Source of the DNA: Candidatus Saccharimonadota bacterium
GTDB lineage: Bacteria > Patescibacteriota > Saccharimonadia > Saccharimonadales > Saccharimonadaceae
NCBI GenBank assembly: GCA_017421685.1
Contig: JAFOHW010000005.1
Span: 1-29,925 of the forward strand
Direction: 5' to 3'
Length of the DNA: 29,925 nucleotides
Shown: positions 16,059-23,253 of the stretch, piece by piece
Position numbering within the stretch: position 1 is the stretch's first letter
How the letters are laid out: each line of letters starts with the position of its first letter
Position numbers and translations under genes: made by a program
Notes under the pieces: model-generated
Seen by the model: the letters and a program-made list of their open reading frames with translations, nothing else
Databases searched by the model: none
What the model was told of the DNA's origin: nothing

Positions 16059-16628
16059 AACTTCCGGCGCGTTTTTAATTTTTGCTTTTTCGGCTTCATC
16101 AACTTCAAAGTAATCGCGCTTCTTAAAATGACCAATAAAGTTATTAATTATGTTTGTTGGGAAAGTTTTAATCTTCGTATTAAGATCTTTGGCTCCAGCA
16201 TTATAGAACCTGCGAGAAGCTTGTATCTTGTCTTCTACATCCTGAAGCTGAGTCTGTAAAGTCTGGAAATTCTCATTAGCTTTAAGTTCAGGATAAGCTT
16301 CCGCAATCGCAAAAATTCGTCCAAGAGCTGACTGCATTTCTTTTTCCGCCTCAGCGGCTTGTTTTACAGTCTTAGCTCCCATCGCCGCAGTTCGAGCTTC
16401 TGTAACCATCTGGAAAGTTTCTTTCTCATGCTTCGCGTAACCCTTAACTGTCTCAACCACATTCGGAATTAAATCCGCCCGATACTTAAGTTGTACTGTA
16501 ATATCTGACCAAGCTTCATTGACTCGTTCATCAAGCTTAACTAAACTGTTATAAATCCCAGCGATGAAAGCCCCGAGCAAAACAACTACCCCGACAATCA
16601 CCAATATTATAATTCCAACTGTTGACAT
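16050..16628 (-). CDS. lemA: LemA family membrane protein
   Basis: 192 aa. An N-terminal helix (about 4-26) anchors a cytoplasmic or outer helical domain with the LemA signature blocks KLDERVNEAWSDI, DLIPNVVETVKGYAKHE, TEARTA and, near the C terminus, RRFYNAGAKDLN plus FPTNII. Function is poorly defined in the family; it is often encoded with htpX as here. SD AAAGGAG precedes the ATG and the promoter TG-G-TATAAT lies 28 nt upstream, so the mRNA has a leader. Confidence 0.93.
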   Translation of the reverse strand: MSTVGIIILVIVGVVVLLGAFIAGIYNSLVKLDERVNEAWSDITVQLKYRADLIPNVVETVKGYAKHEKETFQMVTEARTAAMGAKTVKQAAEAEKEMQSALGRIFAIAEAYPELKANENFQTLQTQLQDVEDKIQASRRFYNAGAKDLNTKIKTFPTNIINNFIGHFKKRDYFEVDEAEKAKIKNAPEVKF

Positions 16629-16656
16629 TTTATCTCCTTTTAAGTTTTATATAACC

Positions 16657-16665
16657 ATTATACCA
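16657..16665 (-). promoter_or_regulatory. Promoter of the lemA-htpX operon
   Basis: TG-G-TATAAT on the minus strand, hexamer 16662-16657. SD AAAGGAG at 16640-16634. Its -35 zone would reach the edge of the palindrome at 16684. Confidence 0.7.
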
Positions 16666-16683
16666 TATTTTAAATTGATATAT

Positions 16684-16786
16684 AAAATGACGGGTGACCG
16701 AAATACCTTTTTCGAAGGGCCTAAGACTCGGGCGAGCGCCCCGGAGCGGCCCGAGAAAAAGGTATTCGGACAGGACCCGTCATTTT
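16684..16786. repeat. 103-nt GC-rich palindrome
   Basis: 12-bp outer stem AAAATGACGGGT/ACCCGTCATTTT, then a 15-bp stem (16698-16713 with 16755-16769, one bulge), GGGCC/GGCCC and an inner GGGC-GAGC-GCCC hairpin. Six T's follow on the plus strand. No gene upstream on either strand needs a terminator here: it lies between the lemA promoter and the tRNA-Gly promoter, which diverge. It is GC-rich in AT-rich surroundings. It may be a MITE/REP-like element or an unknown RNA. Confidence 0.7.
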
Positions 16787-16809
16787 TTCTTAACTAATTC
16801 AATAATGTA

Positions 16810-16818
16810 TGATATAAT
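16810..16818 (+). promoter_or_regulatory. Promoter of tRNA-Gly
   Basis: TG-A-TATAAT, hexamer 16813-16818, 8 nt before the tRNA 5' end, predicting a 5' leader of about 2 nt. Confidence 0.75.
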
Positions 16819-16826
16819 ACCAATAT

Positions 16827-16903
16827 GCGAGCGTAGCTCAGTTGTTTAGAGCGCTTCCTTGCCAAGGAAGAGGTCGAGAGTTAGAGTCTCTTCGCTCGCA
16901 CCA
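16827..16903 (+). tRNA. tRNA-Gly (anticodon GCC)
   Basis: The acceptor GCGAGCG pairs with CGCTCGC. Anticodon stem CTTCC/GGAAG with loop TTGCCAA gives GCC. The T arm GAGAG-TTAGAGT-CTCTT has an unusual loop (TTAGAGT rather than TTCRANT). CCA is encoded. The 3' portion from 16874 is repeated downstream in an 83-bp tandem array. Confidence 0.93.
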
Positions 16904-17069
16904 CATATTAAGGCTTCAATAAGCCTTTTTTGTTGGCTAACTCTCGTTCTTTCGAATCGAGAGTTAGAGTCTCTTCGCTCGCACCACATATTAAGGCTTC
17001 AATAAGCCTTTTTTGTTGACTAGCTCTCGTCCTAGCGAAGCGAGAGTCAAAAGCCTCTTCGTTCTTACC
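16874..17069 (+). repeat. 83-bp tandem repeat built from the tRNA-Gly 3' end and terminator
   Basis: Unit 1 is 16874-16956 (T arm, acceptor 3' strand, CCA, terminator, spacer). Unit 2 is 16957-17039, identical for its first 62 bases. A diverged partial unit 3 runs from 17040 to about 17069 and still ends in TTACCA. The spacer ends in a copy complementary to the T arm: CTAACTCTCG/CGAGAGTTAG makes a 10-bp hairpin in front of copy 2. The copies lack a tRNA 5' half, so they are not tRNA genes. Confidence 0.85.
16910..16931 (+). terminator. tRNA-Gly terminator
   Basis: AAGGCTT-CAAT-AAGCCTT followed by a T-run. An exact second copy lies 83 bp downstream (16993-17014). Confidence 0.85.
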
Positions 17070-17080
17070 AATAGTAAACA

Positions 17081-17089
17081 TGATATAAT
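17081..17089 (+). promoter_or_regulatory. Promoter of the GNAT gene
   Basis: TG-A-TATAAT, hexamer 17084-17089, 9 nt before the ATG. The mRNA would have a leader of at most about 3 nt, and no SD. Confidence 0.7.
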
Positions 17090-17098
17090 AATCCCAAC

Positions 17099-17611
17099 AT
17101 GCAAACCTCAGATAACTATAAATGCAAAATCGCTACTTTAGACGAAATCATAAAAAAATACGATTACGAAATAGCGCAAGCGACTAAAAATAAAGACAAC
17201 TGGGCGACATGGAAAGAAAAAACTATTGAGCAAGCGAAAAAAGGTTTAGTCATAACCTATATCGGAGTACTAAACAACGAAATCATTAGTGAATGCTACG
17301 CCGCTCTAGACCCATCAATCGTACAAAATCACGAGAACCTAGTCGATGATAAAACGGCGTATCTTTATGCATTTAGAACAAATAAAAAGTATCAAGGCCA
17401 AGGCTATTTTTCTAGACTATTTAAATTTGCGTTAAATGATTTAAGAACTCGAGGCTATAAAAAAGTAACTTTAGGAGTTGAACCAAACGAAGAAAAAAAT
17501 AAAGCCATTTATACTAAATACGGATTCAAAGAATATATAAAAACTGCCAAAATGAAATACCCAAACGGAGACACTATCGACGTAGAATATTACGGTAAAC
17601 CCCTAGATTAA
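17099..17611 (+). CDS. GNAT-family N-acetyltransferase
   Basis: 170 aa. The acetyl-CoA-binding motif A is visible at about residue 101 (KKYQGQGYFSRLF, the R/Q-x-x-G-x-G/A type), followed by the motif B region NKAIYTKYGFKEY near the C terminus. Transfers an acetyl group from acetyl-CoA to an amine; the substrate cannot be told from sequence. It has a near-leaderless promoter and is followed 85 nt later by an EamA transporter with its own SD. Confidence 0.88.
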   Translation: MQTSDNYKCKIATLDEIIKKYDYEIAQATKNKDNWATWKEKTIEQAKKGLVITYIGVLNNEIISECYAALDPSIVQNHENLVDDKTAYLYAFRTNKKYQGQGYFSRLFKFALNDLRTRGYKKVTLGVEPNEEKNKAIYTKYGFKEYIKTAKMKYPNGDTIDVEYYGKPLD

Positions 17612-17696
17612 ATTTTCCATCAAAATCCTTTACTTCTTCAAAAAAATCTGTCAAAATATAAGCGTAAGCAAAATTAACACACGAGGAAAACGAATC

Positions 17697-18620
17697 TTGA
17701 ATTGGCTAGTTCTAGTACTAATCGCAACCACCTTCGACGCTATTCGTATTTTTATCGATAACTATACTTCCGATGTTTATTTCAAAGGCAAACACGCCGT
17801 CGCTTTAACTCTACTATCCGGATATGCCGACATCATCGTCGCCTTAATTCTTCTTCCAATCATTAATTTTAATTTCCAAACGGCGAATTGGTCAACAATC
17901 GGTCTAATTCTAGGAGCCGGAACTTTAAGCGGTATTTCCGCAATTCCCTATTTTAAAGCCCTAGAAATCGAAGATTCTACAAACATCGGAATTTTCATCC
18001 AACTCGCCCCAATCTTTTATTTAATTTTCGGCTGGCTCTTCTTCGGCGAAACTATCTCAATAACTCAACTCATTTCTTTCATAATTATCCTCTCCGCCTC
18101 TTTTCTTATCGTCTTCTCTACTCGCAAAAGAAGTCGCCATACAAAAATCCGCGCAGCCCTTTATGTCTTGATATACATCATTATCGCCGTAATCGGAAAC
18201 TTGCTCTTCGCCAAAACAACCAGCAATGGTTTAGATTTTTTCGAAAGCATGGCCTTCCTGCTCATAGGAAAAGGAATCGTCCATATCCTTACGGTTTGGG
18301 CCGTTCCAAAATGGCACAAACGCTTTTATTCAGTTATAAAATCTAGTAAAGGAAAAGCTCTTCGACCAATGCTCTTAAATCAAGGAATTAATATTATTAA
18401 AACCTTTACCTACCGCGCCGCCTTAGTTTTTGCTCCCGCCGTCGCTCTCGCCTCCGTGGCTTCAGATTCGACCGAACCAATAGTCATCTTTTTCATGGGC
18501 ATAATTCTAACTTTAATTTGGCCAAAATTCGGTCGCGAAAAGCTCGACAAAAAAACCATTCTGGTTCATTTGTCCGCTACGATTCTCGTAGTTATCGGTG
18601 TTATTCTCATTCAGTTCTAA
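17697..18620 (+). CDS. EamA/DMT-superfamily transporter
   Basis: 307 aa with about ten hydrophobic helices in two homologous halves, the EamA layout. The first half ends with the typical block APIFYLIFGWLFFGE followed by a helix and a basic loop (TRKRSRHTK). The second half ends ...ILVVIGVILIQF. Likely exports or imports a small metabolite; substrate unknown. The start is TTG at 17697, chosen because CGAGGAAA lies about 8 nt upstream and no in-frame ATG is near. A -10-like TATAAG lies about 35 nt upstream. Confidence 0.85.
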   Translation: MNWLVLVLIATTFDAIRIFIDNYTSDVYFKGKHAVALTLLSGYADIIVALILLPIINFNFQTANWSTIGLILGAGTLSGISAIPYFKALEIEDSTNIGIFIQLAPIFYLIFGWLFFGETISITQLISFIIILSASFLIVFSTRKRSRHTKIRAALYVLIYIIIAVIGNLLFAKTTSNGLDFFESMAFLLIGKGIVHILTVWAVPKWHKRFYSVIKSSKGKALRPMLLNQGINIIKTFTYRAALVFAPAVALASVASDSTEPIVIFFMGIILTLIWPKFGREKLDKKTILVHLSATILVVIGVILIQF

Positions 18621-18626
18621 AATCTA

Positions 18627-18635
18627 TGATATAAT
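18627..18635 (+). promoter_or_regulatory. Promoter of tRNA-Cys
   Basis: TG-A-TATAAT, hexamer 18630-18635, 10 nt before the tRNA and just after the transporter stop. Confidence 0.75.
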
Positions 18636-18645
18636 AAACGTAGGT

Positions 18646-18719
18646 GGCGCTTTGGCGGAGTGGTTACGCAGCGGTCTGCAAAACCGCGTACACCGGTTCA
18701 ATTCCGGTAGGCGCCTCCA
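18646..18719 (+). tRNA. tRNA-Cys (anticodon GCA)
   Basis: The acceptor GGCGCTT pairs with AGGCGCC. Anticodon stem GCGGT/ACCGC with loop CTGCAAA gives GCA. The T arm is ACCGG-TTCAATT-CCGGT, discriminator T and encoded CCA. Confidence 0.95.
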
Positions 18720-18740
18720 TTTTTTATGCCCCAAAAACTT

Positions 18741-19718
18741 CTATTTCTTCTTTATTTTCATGACCGGCTTCTTGACCTTGGATAATTCATCCGCCTTATC
18801 AATCAAAGCCTTTATCCGAAGTTCCGCGATTCTCGCCTCTTCTAGCGTATATTTCTCTTTTTCACGCATTAAATCTCCGTAAAAACCAGTCCCCCTCGCA
18901 GACTCCCAAAATAATTCCCCCGAGTTTACGTCATCATGATACCAAGGCTTTTTCGATAAGTTAAAGTGAAGCAATTTTGCACCCTTCGGATCTTCTCCTT
19001 CTGGCTGTAAATTCCAGACCTTATCGAGCTTCATAATTTTTCCTTTTAGAATCACATTCAAATAATCTTGGTCCGGCGCAACCAAATCCGCATCATATTC
19101 CCGAATCAAATCCGTCATCTTCGTAATATAATGAAGTTTCCTCAATTTCTTCAAATCCATCAATAATACGCCCGAATTTACGTAATCATCCGCAGGAACA
19201 TTTAAAGCATTTTCAACATAACGAACAAATTCCGGAACCATCGCAACCTTAGGATCAACCCTTGCCCCAATTACATTATCCCCAAGCTCAATATCAAACA
19301 GCTCTCCAATATCCCCAACCAATATCGTATCGCTATCGATATAAATCCCCTTATCGTATTGCGGGAACAATCTTGCAATAAAAGAACGATAATAATAAAC
19401 TGCCGATGAGAAGAAGTCTCCCGATCCTGTCCTTTTCGCACAATACCTCACGATAATTTGCATATAAAAATTATATTTCATTCGATGGAATTCAATTGCG
19501 CAATTTCGCGTCACCATATTCCTAAGTCGCCACCTATTCGGAAGAGATAGCTTATCATACATAATAATGATTCTATAATATCGTTCAGGGTTTGCATGTT
19601 TCATTAAAGAGCTAATCGCAGCCGCCGCATATTTTGCGTAATCATCCGTAATTGTCAAAAAAACCGGAACTACTTTAGTCTTCTTAAATGGGTTTATTCC
19701 TGTGTGAAAAATACTCAT
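18741..19718 (-). CDS. Family 8 glycosyltransferase (second in operon)
   Basis: 325 aa, GT-A fold, retaining. Visible GT8 features: N-terminal strand PVFLTITDDYAKYAAAAISS, metal-binding DxD in YIDSDTILVGD, the acceptor-loop block YVNSGVLLMDLKKLR, PDQDYLN, and LLHFNLSKKPW near the C terminus. No signal peptide; cytosolic, probably membrane-associated. A 40-residue Lys-rich tail follows the domain. It starts 1 nt after the acyltransferase stop, so it is coupled. Likely transfers a hexose from a nucleotide sugar to a lipid or envelope acceptor made by this operon (inference). Confidence 0.88.
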   Translation of the reverse strand: MSIFHTGINPFKKTKVVPVFLTITDDYAKYAAAAISSLMKHANPERYYRIIIMYDKLSLPNRWRLRNMVTRNCAIEFHRMKYNFYMQIIVRYCAKRTGSGDFFSSAVYYYRSFIARLFPQYDKGIYIDSDTILVGDIGELFDIELGDNVIGARVDPKVAMVPEFVRYVENALNVPADDYVNSGVLLMDLKKLRKLHYITKMTDLIREYDADLVAPDQDYLNVILKGKIMKLDKVWNLQPEGEDPKGAKLLHFNLSKKPWYHDDVNSGELFWESARGTGFYGDLMREKEKYTLEEARIAELRIKALIDKADELSKVKKPVMKIKKK

Positions 19719-19719
19719 A

Positions 19720-20550
19720 CTATTCCTTATCAGTTTTCTTTATATATTTAAAGTATTCATAATTACTTTTTTTGCTCCATTTCACCATAGAATCATAAGC
19801 CTCTCTCATCAATTCTGCCCGATTTTCATCATCATTTTTAGAAGCATCTGGATAAAACGGCCCATCGACATAAACCGTCATTCTCGGTCGTTCCTGCCCT
19901 TTTTTATGTGATTTCTGATACGTCGTCGTCATTGTGAAAATCGGCAAATTATTTCTCGTCGCATATGTAAACGAACGATCTCCTGCTGGAAATTTCCGAA
20001 TCCCTGTATAATATGGCCAAACATGTGCTTCTGGATAGACTACTAAGCAATTCTTTTGCGCTAACCTCTTATCTACTGCTTCGTGAAAACGCTTTTTCGT
20101 TGTCGGCGAAGTCCCAAGAGGAAGCCCTCCAATATACGGTAAAAATTTTCCGATTCCAGGTAGTTTTAAATTTACAGGCGAAATAATTGTAAAAATTCGC
20201 CGATCTGAAACCAACGCCGGCGAAAAAGCATCATGATACGGGTTCGTATGGTTCGCATAGATAACATAACCCTTCCCCTTGGCTTTTTTTAATTTTTCTC
20301 GCCCTTTAACCGTCATCTGAAGATAAAATTTCGCATAAAACCATGCAAAAATCTTAAATCCTCTATATAAAATTGCTGAATATAGTTTCACGAATGGATT
20401 TTTCGGGATAAATACATAGTCTTCTGGCAATTCAACTTTTTGTTTCTTTTCTTGCTCCTCAGTCTTAATCGGGTCATCTTCAATCGAATCATAATAAAAA
20501 ACTCTCTCACTCTCTGGAATATCTTTCTGAAACAATTCTGCTTTTGCCAT
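19720..20550 (-). CDS. PlsC-like lysophospholipid acyltransferase
   Basis: 276 aa. The catalytic motif region reads YANHTNPYHDAFSP (His and Asp five residues apart, as in the NHTxxxxD subfamily, not the usual four). The second block VVYPEAHVWPYYTGIRKF corresponds to the PEGTRS substrate-binding region. One hydrophobic segment around 55-78 probably associates it with the membrane. Acylates a glycerol- or glycolipid-like acceptor. The start overlaps the stop of the upstream GT8 gene (TAATG) and the downstream GT8 begins 1 nt after its stop, so all three are made together. Confidence 0.82.
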   Translation of the reverse strand: MAKAELFQKDIPESERVFYYDSIEDDPIKTEEQEKKQKVELPEDYVFIPKNPFVKLYSAILYRGFKIFAWFYAKFYLQMTVKGREKLKKAKGKGYVIYANHTNPYHDAFSPALVSDRRIFTIISPVNLKLPGIGKFLPYIGGLPLGTSPTTKKRFHEAVDKRLAQKNCLVVYPEAHVWPYYTGIRKFPAGDRSFTYATRNNLPIFTMTTTYQKSHKKGQERPRMTVYVDGPFYPDASKNDDENRAELMREAYDSMVKWSKKSNYEYFKYIKKTDKE

Positions 20551-21371
20551 TACAAAAACTCCTTTAGCTTATCGTATTCTTCTAGTATATCATCATACTC
20601 AGTAATCTTCAAAACCTCATGAATCTTATCGACTTCAAACGGCTTAACTTTCTGAACGTGAAAATAAGGGAAAAACTTAAAATTATTCGAAAAATGATGT
20701 AAAATTGTGTCTTTTTTCGGTCGCTCGCTCTGTTCATTGTACTTTCTCGCAACTAATTTCCGCTTCATGATTGATTTATTTAATGCAGCCTGATCCGCCA
20801 ACATCATCTTCCTTTTTTTACAAAACTCTACCGCTTTTACAAAAACTCCATTTTTTACGCACTCCGCCATATTAAACAACATAACCCCAGAATTCATATA
20901 ATCCTGATTAAAGATTCCGTGATAATGATAAAAATGTCGCCCATAAATGTCCAAAACTCCAGAAGCCTCTACCCCTGTTAAATCCATATCATAAAATTCC
21001 CTTAAATCCCCTCTACAGACAACATCATAATCCAGATACAAAACCCTATCTAATCCCGCAATCTCCGGAACTTTATCGATATAAAGCCGAAGCATTGAAC
21101 ATGGCGTAAAGTATGACCCCATATTTTTCTTCGGTAAATCCTTAATAAAAATCTCAGTCGCATCAATCAGTTTAACGAAACTTTTCGAATTCGTTTTTTT
21201 GACTAATTTATCTAAAAATTTCGCTGTTTTCTCTGGAAAAGGTTTCGTATCTTCATAATTAATCGTTAAAATATAAAAATGTATCACCTCTTTATTATGT
21301 TTCAAAATCGACAATATCGAAACCAAAATCCCCCTCTTTATTCCCTCATCCCCACAATATAGAATATTCAT
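20550..21371 (-). CDS. Family 8 glycosyltransferase (first in operon)
   Basis: 273 aa. GT8 markers: N-terminal ILYCGDEGIKRGILVSILS, DxD in VLYLDYDVVCRGDL, DYMNSGVMLFN, DQAALN and ILHHFSNNFKFF near the end. First gene of a coupled operon GT8 - acyltransferase - GT8. The start is fixed by TGA-TATAAT 6 nt upstream of the ATG, so the operon mRNA is predicted to be leaderless. Compared with the second GT8 it is shorter and divergent, so the two probably add different sugars. Confidence 0.88.
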   Translation of the reverse strand: MNILYCGDEGIKRGILVSILSILKHNKEVIHFYILTINYEDTKPFPEKTAKFLDKLVKKTNSKSFVKLIDATEIFIKDLPKKNMGSYFTPCSMLRLYIDKVPEIAGLDRVLYLDYDVVCRGDLREFYDMDLTGVEASGVLDIYGRHFYHYHGIFNQDYMNSGVMLFNMAECVKNGVFVKAVEFCKKRKMMLADQAALNKSIMKRKLVARKYNEQSERPKKDTILHHFSNNFKFFPYFHVQKVKPFEVDKIHEVLKITEYDDILEEYDKLKEFL

Positions 21372-21377
21372 AAGTCT

Positions 21378-21386
21378 ATTATATCA
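21378..21386 (-). promoter_or_regulatory. Promoter of the GT8-acyltransferase-GT8 operon, leaderless type
   Basis: TG-A-TATAAT on the minus strand, hexamer ending 6 nt before the ATG at 21371. Confidence 0.75.
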
Positions 21387-21420
21387 GACCTTCATCTTCC
21401 TTAAAACTACCCCCAAATTA

Positions 21421-21449
21421 TTGACAAAATACATCAAGTGTGATATAAT
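21421..21449 (+). promoter_or_regulatory. Full-consensus sigma-70 promoter
   Basis: TTGACA (21421-21426), a 17-nt spacer ending in TGA, then TATAAT (21444-21449). Perfect -35, perfect -10, ideal spacing and an extended -10 make it the strongest promoter by sequence in the window. Start predicted near 21456. Confidence 0.9.
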
Positions 21450-21455
21450 AAAGGC

Positions 21456-21586
21456 ATATCTCTTTTAGGGGTATTTTTGAACATTACCAAGTTACCTATT
21501 GTCATTTTTCGCAACCCAGCCTGTCTATCTTATTGGTAGCTAGACTGGGTTGCGGAAAGACCGCGACATGTCCTTCAAAAGGAGGA
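21456..21586 (+). promoter_or_regulatory. Structured 5' leader with attenuator-like hairpin and masked SD
   Basis: Three elements are visible. A 7-bp hairpin ATATCTC/GGGGTAT at the very start (21456-21474) runs into TTTTT, like an early terminator. A perfect 10-bp stem CGCAACCCAG/CTGGGTTGCG (21510-21554) is extended by TCTA/TAGA; its last bases can instead pair in GCGG-AAAGA-CCGC. The SD AAGGAGG is preceded by TCCTT, which can pair with AAGGA across a 3-nt loop. Overlapping alternatives suggest switching. No known riboswitch class is recognised. Confidence 0.6.
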
Positions 21587-21590
21587 AAAA

Positions 21591-22306
21591 TGCAAAACGC
21601 CAAAAAAATTCAGGAGCTCATTTTTGAGAACTCGCTCCAGATAGAGCGAGGATTCAAAGTCATCTGGCCCCTGCAAGGCGGAAGGACCGGACATTTGGAT
21701 ATGGCGAACGTCCTCACGAAATACGTGGGGAGGAACGTCTACGCCACAAACAATGGCGTTCTCGCTTTCATTATGAGCGGGAAGGAGTTCTTCGTAACTA
21801 CGAACGAACTCGAAACAATTCATGTCCTTCAAAATTTCGGGTTCGAGAGAGAGGACTTTTACGTACCTCTCTCGAATGGAGATCTTCCTCTCGAGGAAGA
21901 GCTCTCGAACCGGTGGGAAAGGATTCGCCACCAAGCGATAGAAGACGAACAGTCTTCTTTCGCAGAAGAGTGTCGGTCCAGGGCAAAAGAGAAAAGGATC
22001 GGTGAACTGAAACCTCGGATCTTGGGTCTCTGCTCAAGAATCCCCAAAAAGGGGCTTCAGCTCAAAAACGGCGACAGGTATTATCCTGTTCCCAAAAAAT
22101 TTGCCAGGAATCTCCTTGGCAAATATTGTTTCCTCAAAAACAACAAGGGACAGGAGGAGCTTATCGTGTTCGTCAACATCGACGGCACGACTTGGCTCAC
22201 GACCTATGGCCACAAGGAGGGAATTCTCATCGACATGAACGATAAGAATTTCTCCTTGAGCAAGCAACTCCTCAAGGAAGATGTTCTACCCAGGGTCCTA
22301 GGTTAG
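21591..22306 (+). CDS. Unrecognised 238-aa protein of divergent composition
   Basis: Start ATG at 21591, because AAAGGAGG lies 4 nt upstream; an in-frame TTG at 21533 would begin inside the leader hairpin. The protein is soluble, with no signal or membrane segment. An N-terminal region (1-90) mixes strands and helices (GFKVIWPLQGGRTGHLDMAN), the middle (100-150) is highly charged and helical, and the C-terminal part (155-238) is beta-rich with KNGDRYYPVPKKF and IVFVNIDGTTWLTTYG. No catalytic motif or family is recognised. Base and codon use differ from the neighbours: higher GC, many CTC, AGG and GGC codons against the local TTA, CGA and AAA bias. It has its own promoter, leader, 3' RNA and terminator, suggesting acquired or unusually highly expressed DNA. 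Confidence 0.85.
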
Positions 22307-22323
22307 ACTCTCCTCGCTCCAAC

Positions 22324-22402
22324 GGTGGGCTATCAGAACAGCGACGGGATTGAAATCCCCATCGTGCGTTCTGTCTCCAAGGGTAGCCCGGTTTTAACCA
22401 CC
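22324..22402 (+). ncRNA. Structured RNA element in the 3' region of the 238-aa gene
   Basis: A near-continuous stem-loop: GGGCTA/TAGCCC (22327-22332, 22384-22389), CAGAAC/GTTCTG (22334-22339, 22368-22373), GCGA/TCGT and GGGATT/AATCCC (22346-22351, 22354-22359) with a GA apex. An outer GGT/ACC can close it. It lies between the stop codon and the terminator, so it is probably part of the same transcript. No known RNA family is recognised. Confidence 0.55.
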
Positions 22403-22425
22403 CTCTAGAGAAAGGAAGGTAACTT

Positions 22426-22462
22426 GGAACCCCCGACTTAACCGTCGGGGGTTCTGCTTTTC
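22426..22462 (+). terminator. Strong intrinsic terminator of the 238-aa gene unit
   Basis: 12-bp stem (22426-22437 with 22444-22455; core AACCCCCGAC/GTCGGGGGTT), 6-nt loop TTAACC, then GCTTTTCT. Confidence 0.85.
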
Positions 22463-22487
22463 TAAATTCTCTAAAATATCCCTAAAA

Positions 22488-23156
22488 CTACTGCGCAGGA
22501 TTAACTGGCGAAGGAGCCTGAGGTTCCGGAGAAACCGGAGGTTCTGGAGGAGTTAACGGTTCTGGAGGAACCGGCGGTTCCTGAGCTACCTGAGGCGGTT
22601 GCTCTACCGGAACTTCTACTGAAGCCTCAACTAAAGTTTCCGTTGGAGTCTCGACCGGAGCCTCAGCTATAACTTCCTCTTTCTTCTCTTTCTTCGGCGC
22701 TTTTTCTTCCGGTTTTTCCTCTTCCTTTATTAGGACCGAACGAATATCCGAAGTATTCTCCCAAGTTCCAATCGAAACCATAATAAGCTCTAAGAAAATT
22801 CTAAGGAAAATATTCCCAAATATAATAACCGCAAAACCAATACCCATCATCATTAGGAACATCTCGTCTTGCCCCGAAAACATTAAAATAATCCCTATTA
22901 CCGTCAAAGTCGTCGCTAAGAACAAATATACAAATTTAATTAATCCCGAGATTAAAGTCGATCGAAAGTTCAAAAACTCTCTTAACCACTTAAAAAATCT
23001 ACTTCTCGGCGCTTTTTTCTTCTCAACAACCGTAATAAACACTACAATCGTAATAATAAACGCGAAAATCACCCCTCCGGCTATTACCCAAGGATTCATA
23101 ACCGGCGAACTCGTCGAACCTCCTAGTCCGCTCTGGGTACTTCTCATTAAAAACAT
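22488..23156 (-). CDS. DUF4282-like membrane protein with a proline/glutamate-rich tail
   Basis: 222 aa. Helix at about 24-44, basic loop, then two helices (about 71-93 and 98-118) followed by RIFLELIMVSIGTWENTSDI, which resembles the DUF4282 C-terminal block (LELLIV...ENL). Residues 145-222 are a low-complexity tail of KKEK, then VETPTET repeats and PPEP repeats, probably extended and possibly cytoplasmic. SD AAAGGA lies 6 nt before the ATG, and a TG-T-TAATAT -10 about 37 nt upstream implies a leadered mRNA. Function unknown. Confidence 0.7.
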   Translation of the reverse strand: MFLMRSTQSGLGGSTSSPVMNPWVIAGGVIFAFIITIVVFITVVEKKKAPRSRFFKWLREFLNFRSTLISGLIKFVYLFLATTLTVIGIILMFSGQDEMFLMMMGIGFAVIIFGNIFLRIFLELIMVSIGTWENTSDIRSVLIKEEEKPEEKAPKKEKKEEVIAEAPVETPTETLVEASVEVPVEQPPQVAQEPPVPPEPLTPPEPPVSPEPQAPSPVNPAQ

Positions 23157-23253
23157 GTTTTTCCTTTCTTATTGCTTAAGCTATTTTCATATTAACATAA
23201 TAGCTTTACCTAAACAACCCCTAAAAATCCCTAAAAAAACCAAAAGTCGTCTC

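Noticed and set aside
16684..16786. SRP RNA or 6S RNA
   Set aside because: The conserved SRP apical loop with GGAA and the asymmetric loop are not present, and there is no 6S-like open central bubble.
16564..16797. Small ORF across the 16.7-kb palindrome
   Set aside because: No SD, overlaps the start and promoter of lemA, and its sequence is explained by the palindrome.
18598..18882. ORF covering tRNA-Cys
   Set aside because: It reads through the tRNA and into the opposite strand of the GT8 gene, without an SD.
21533..21590. TTG start at 21533 for the 238-aa gene
   Set aside because: It lies within the leader hairpin and has no SD, whereas ATG 21591 has AAAGGAGG 4 nt upstream.
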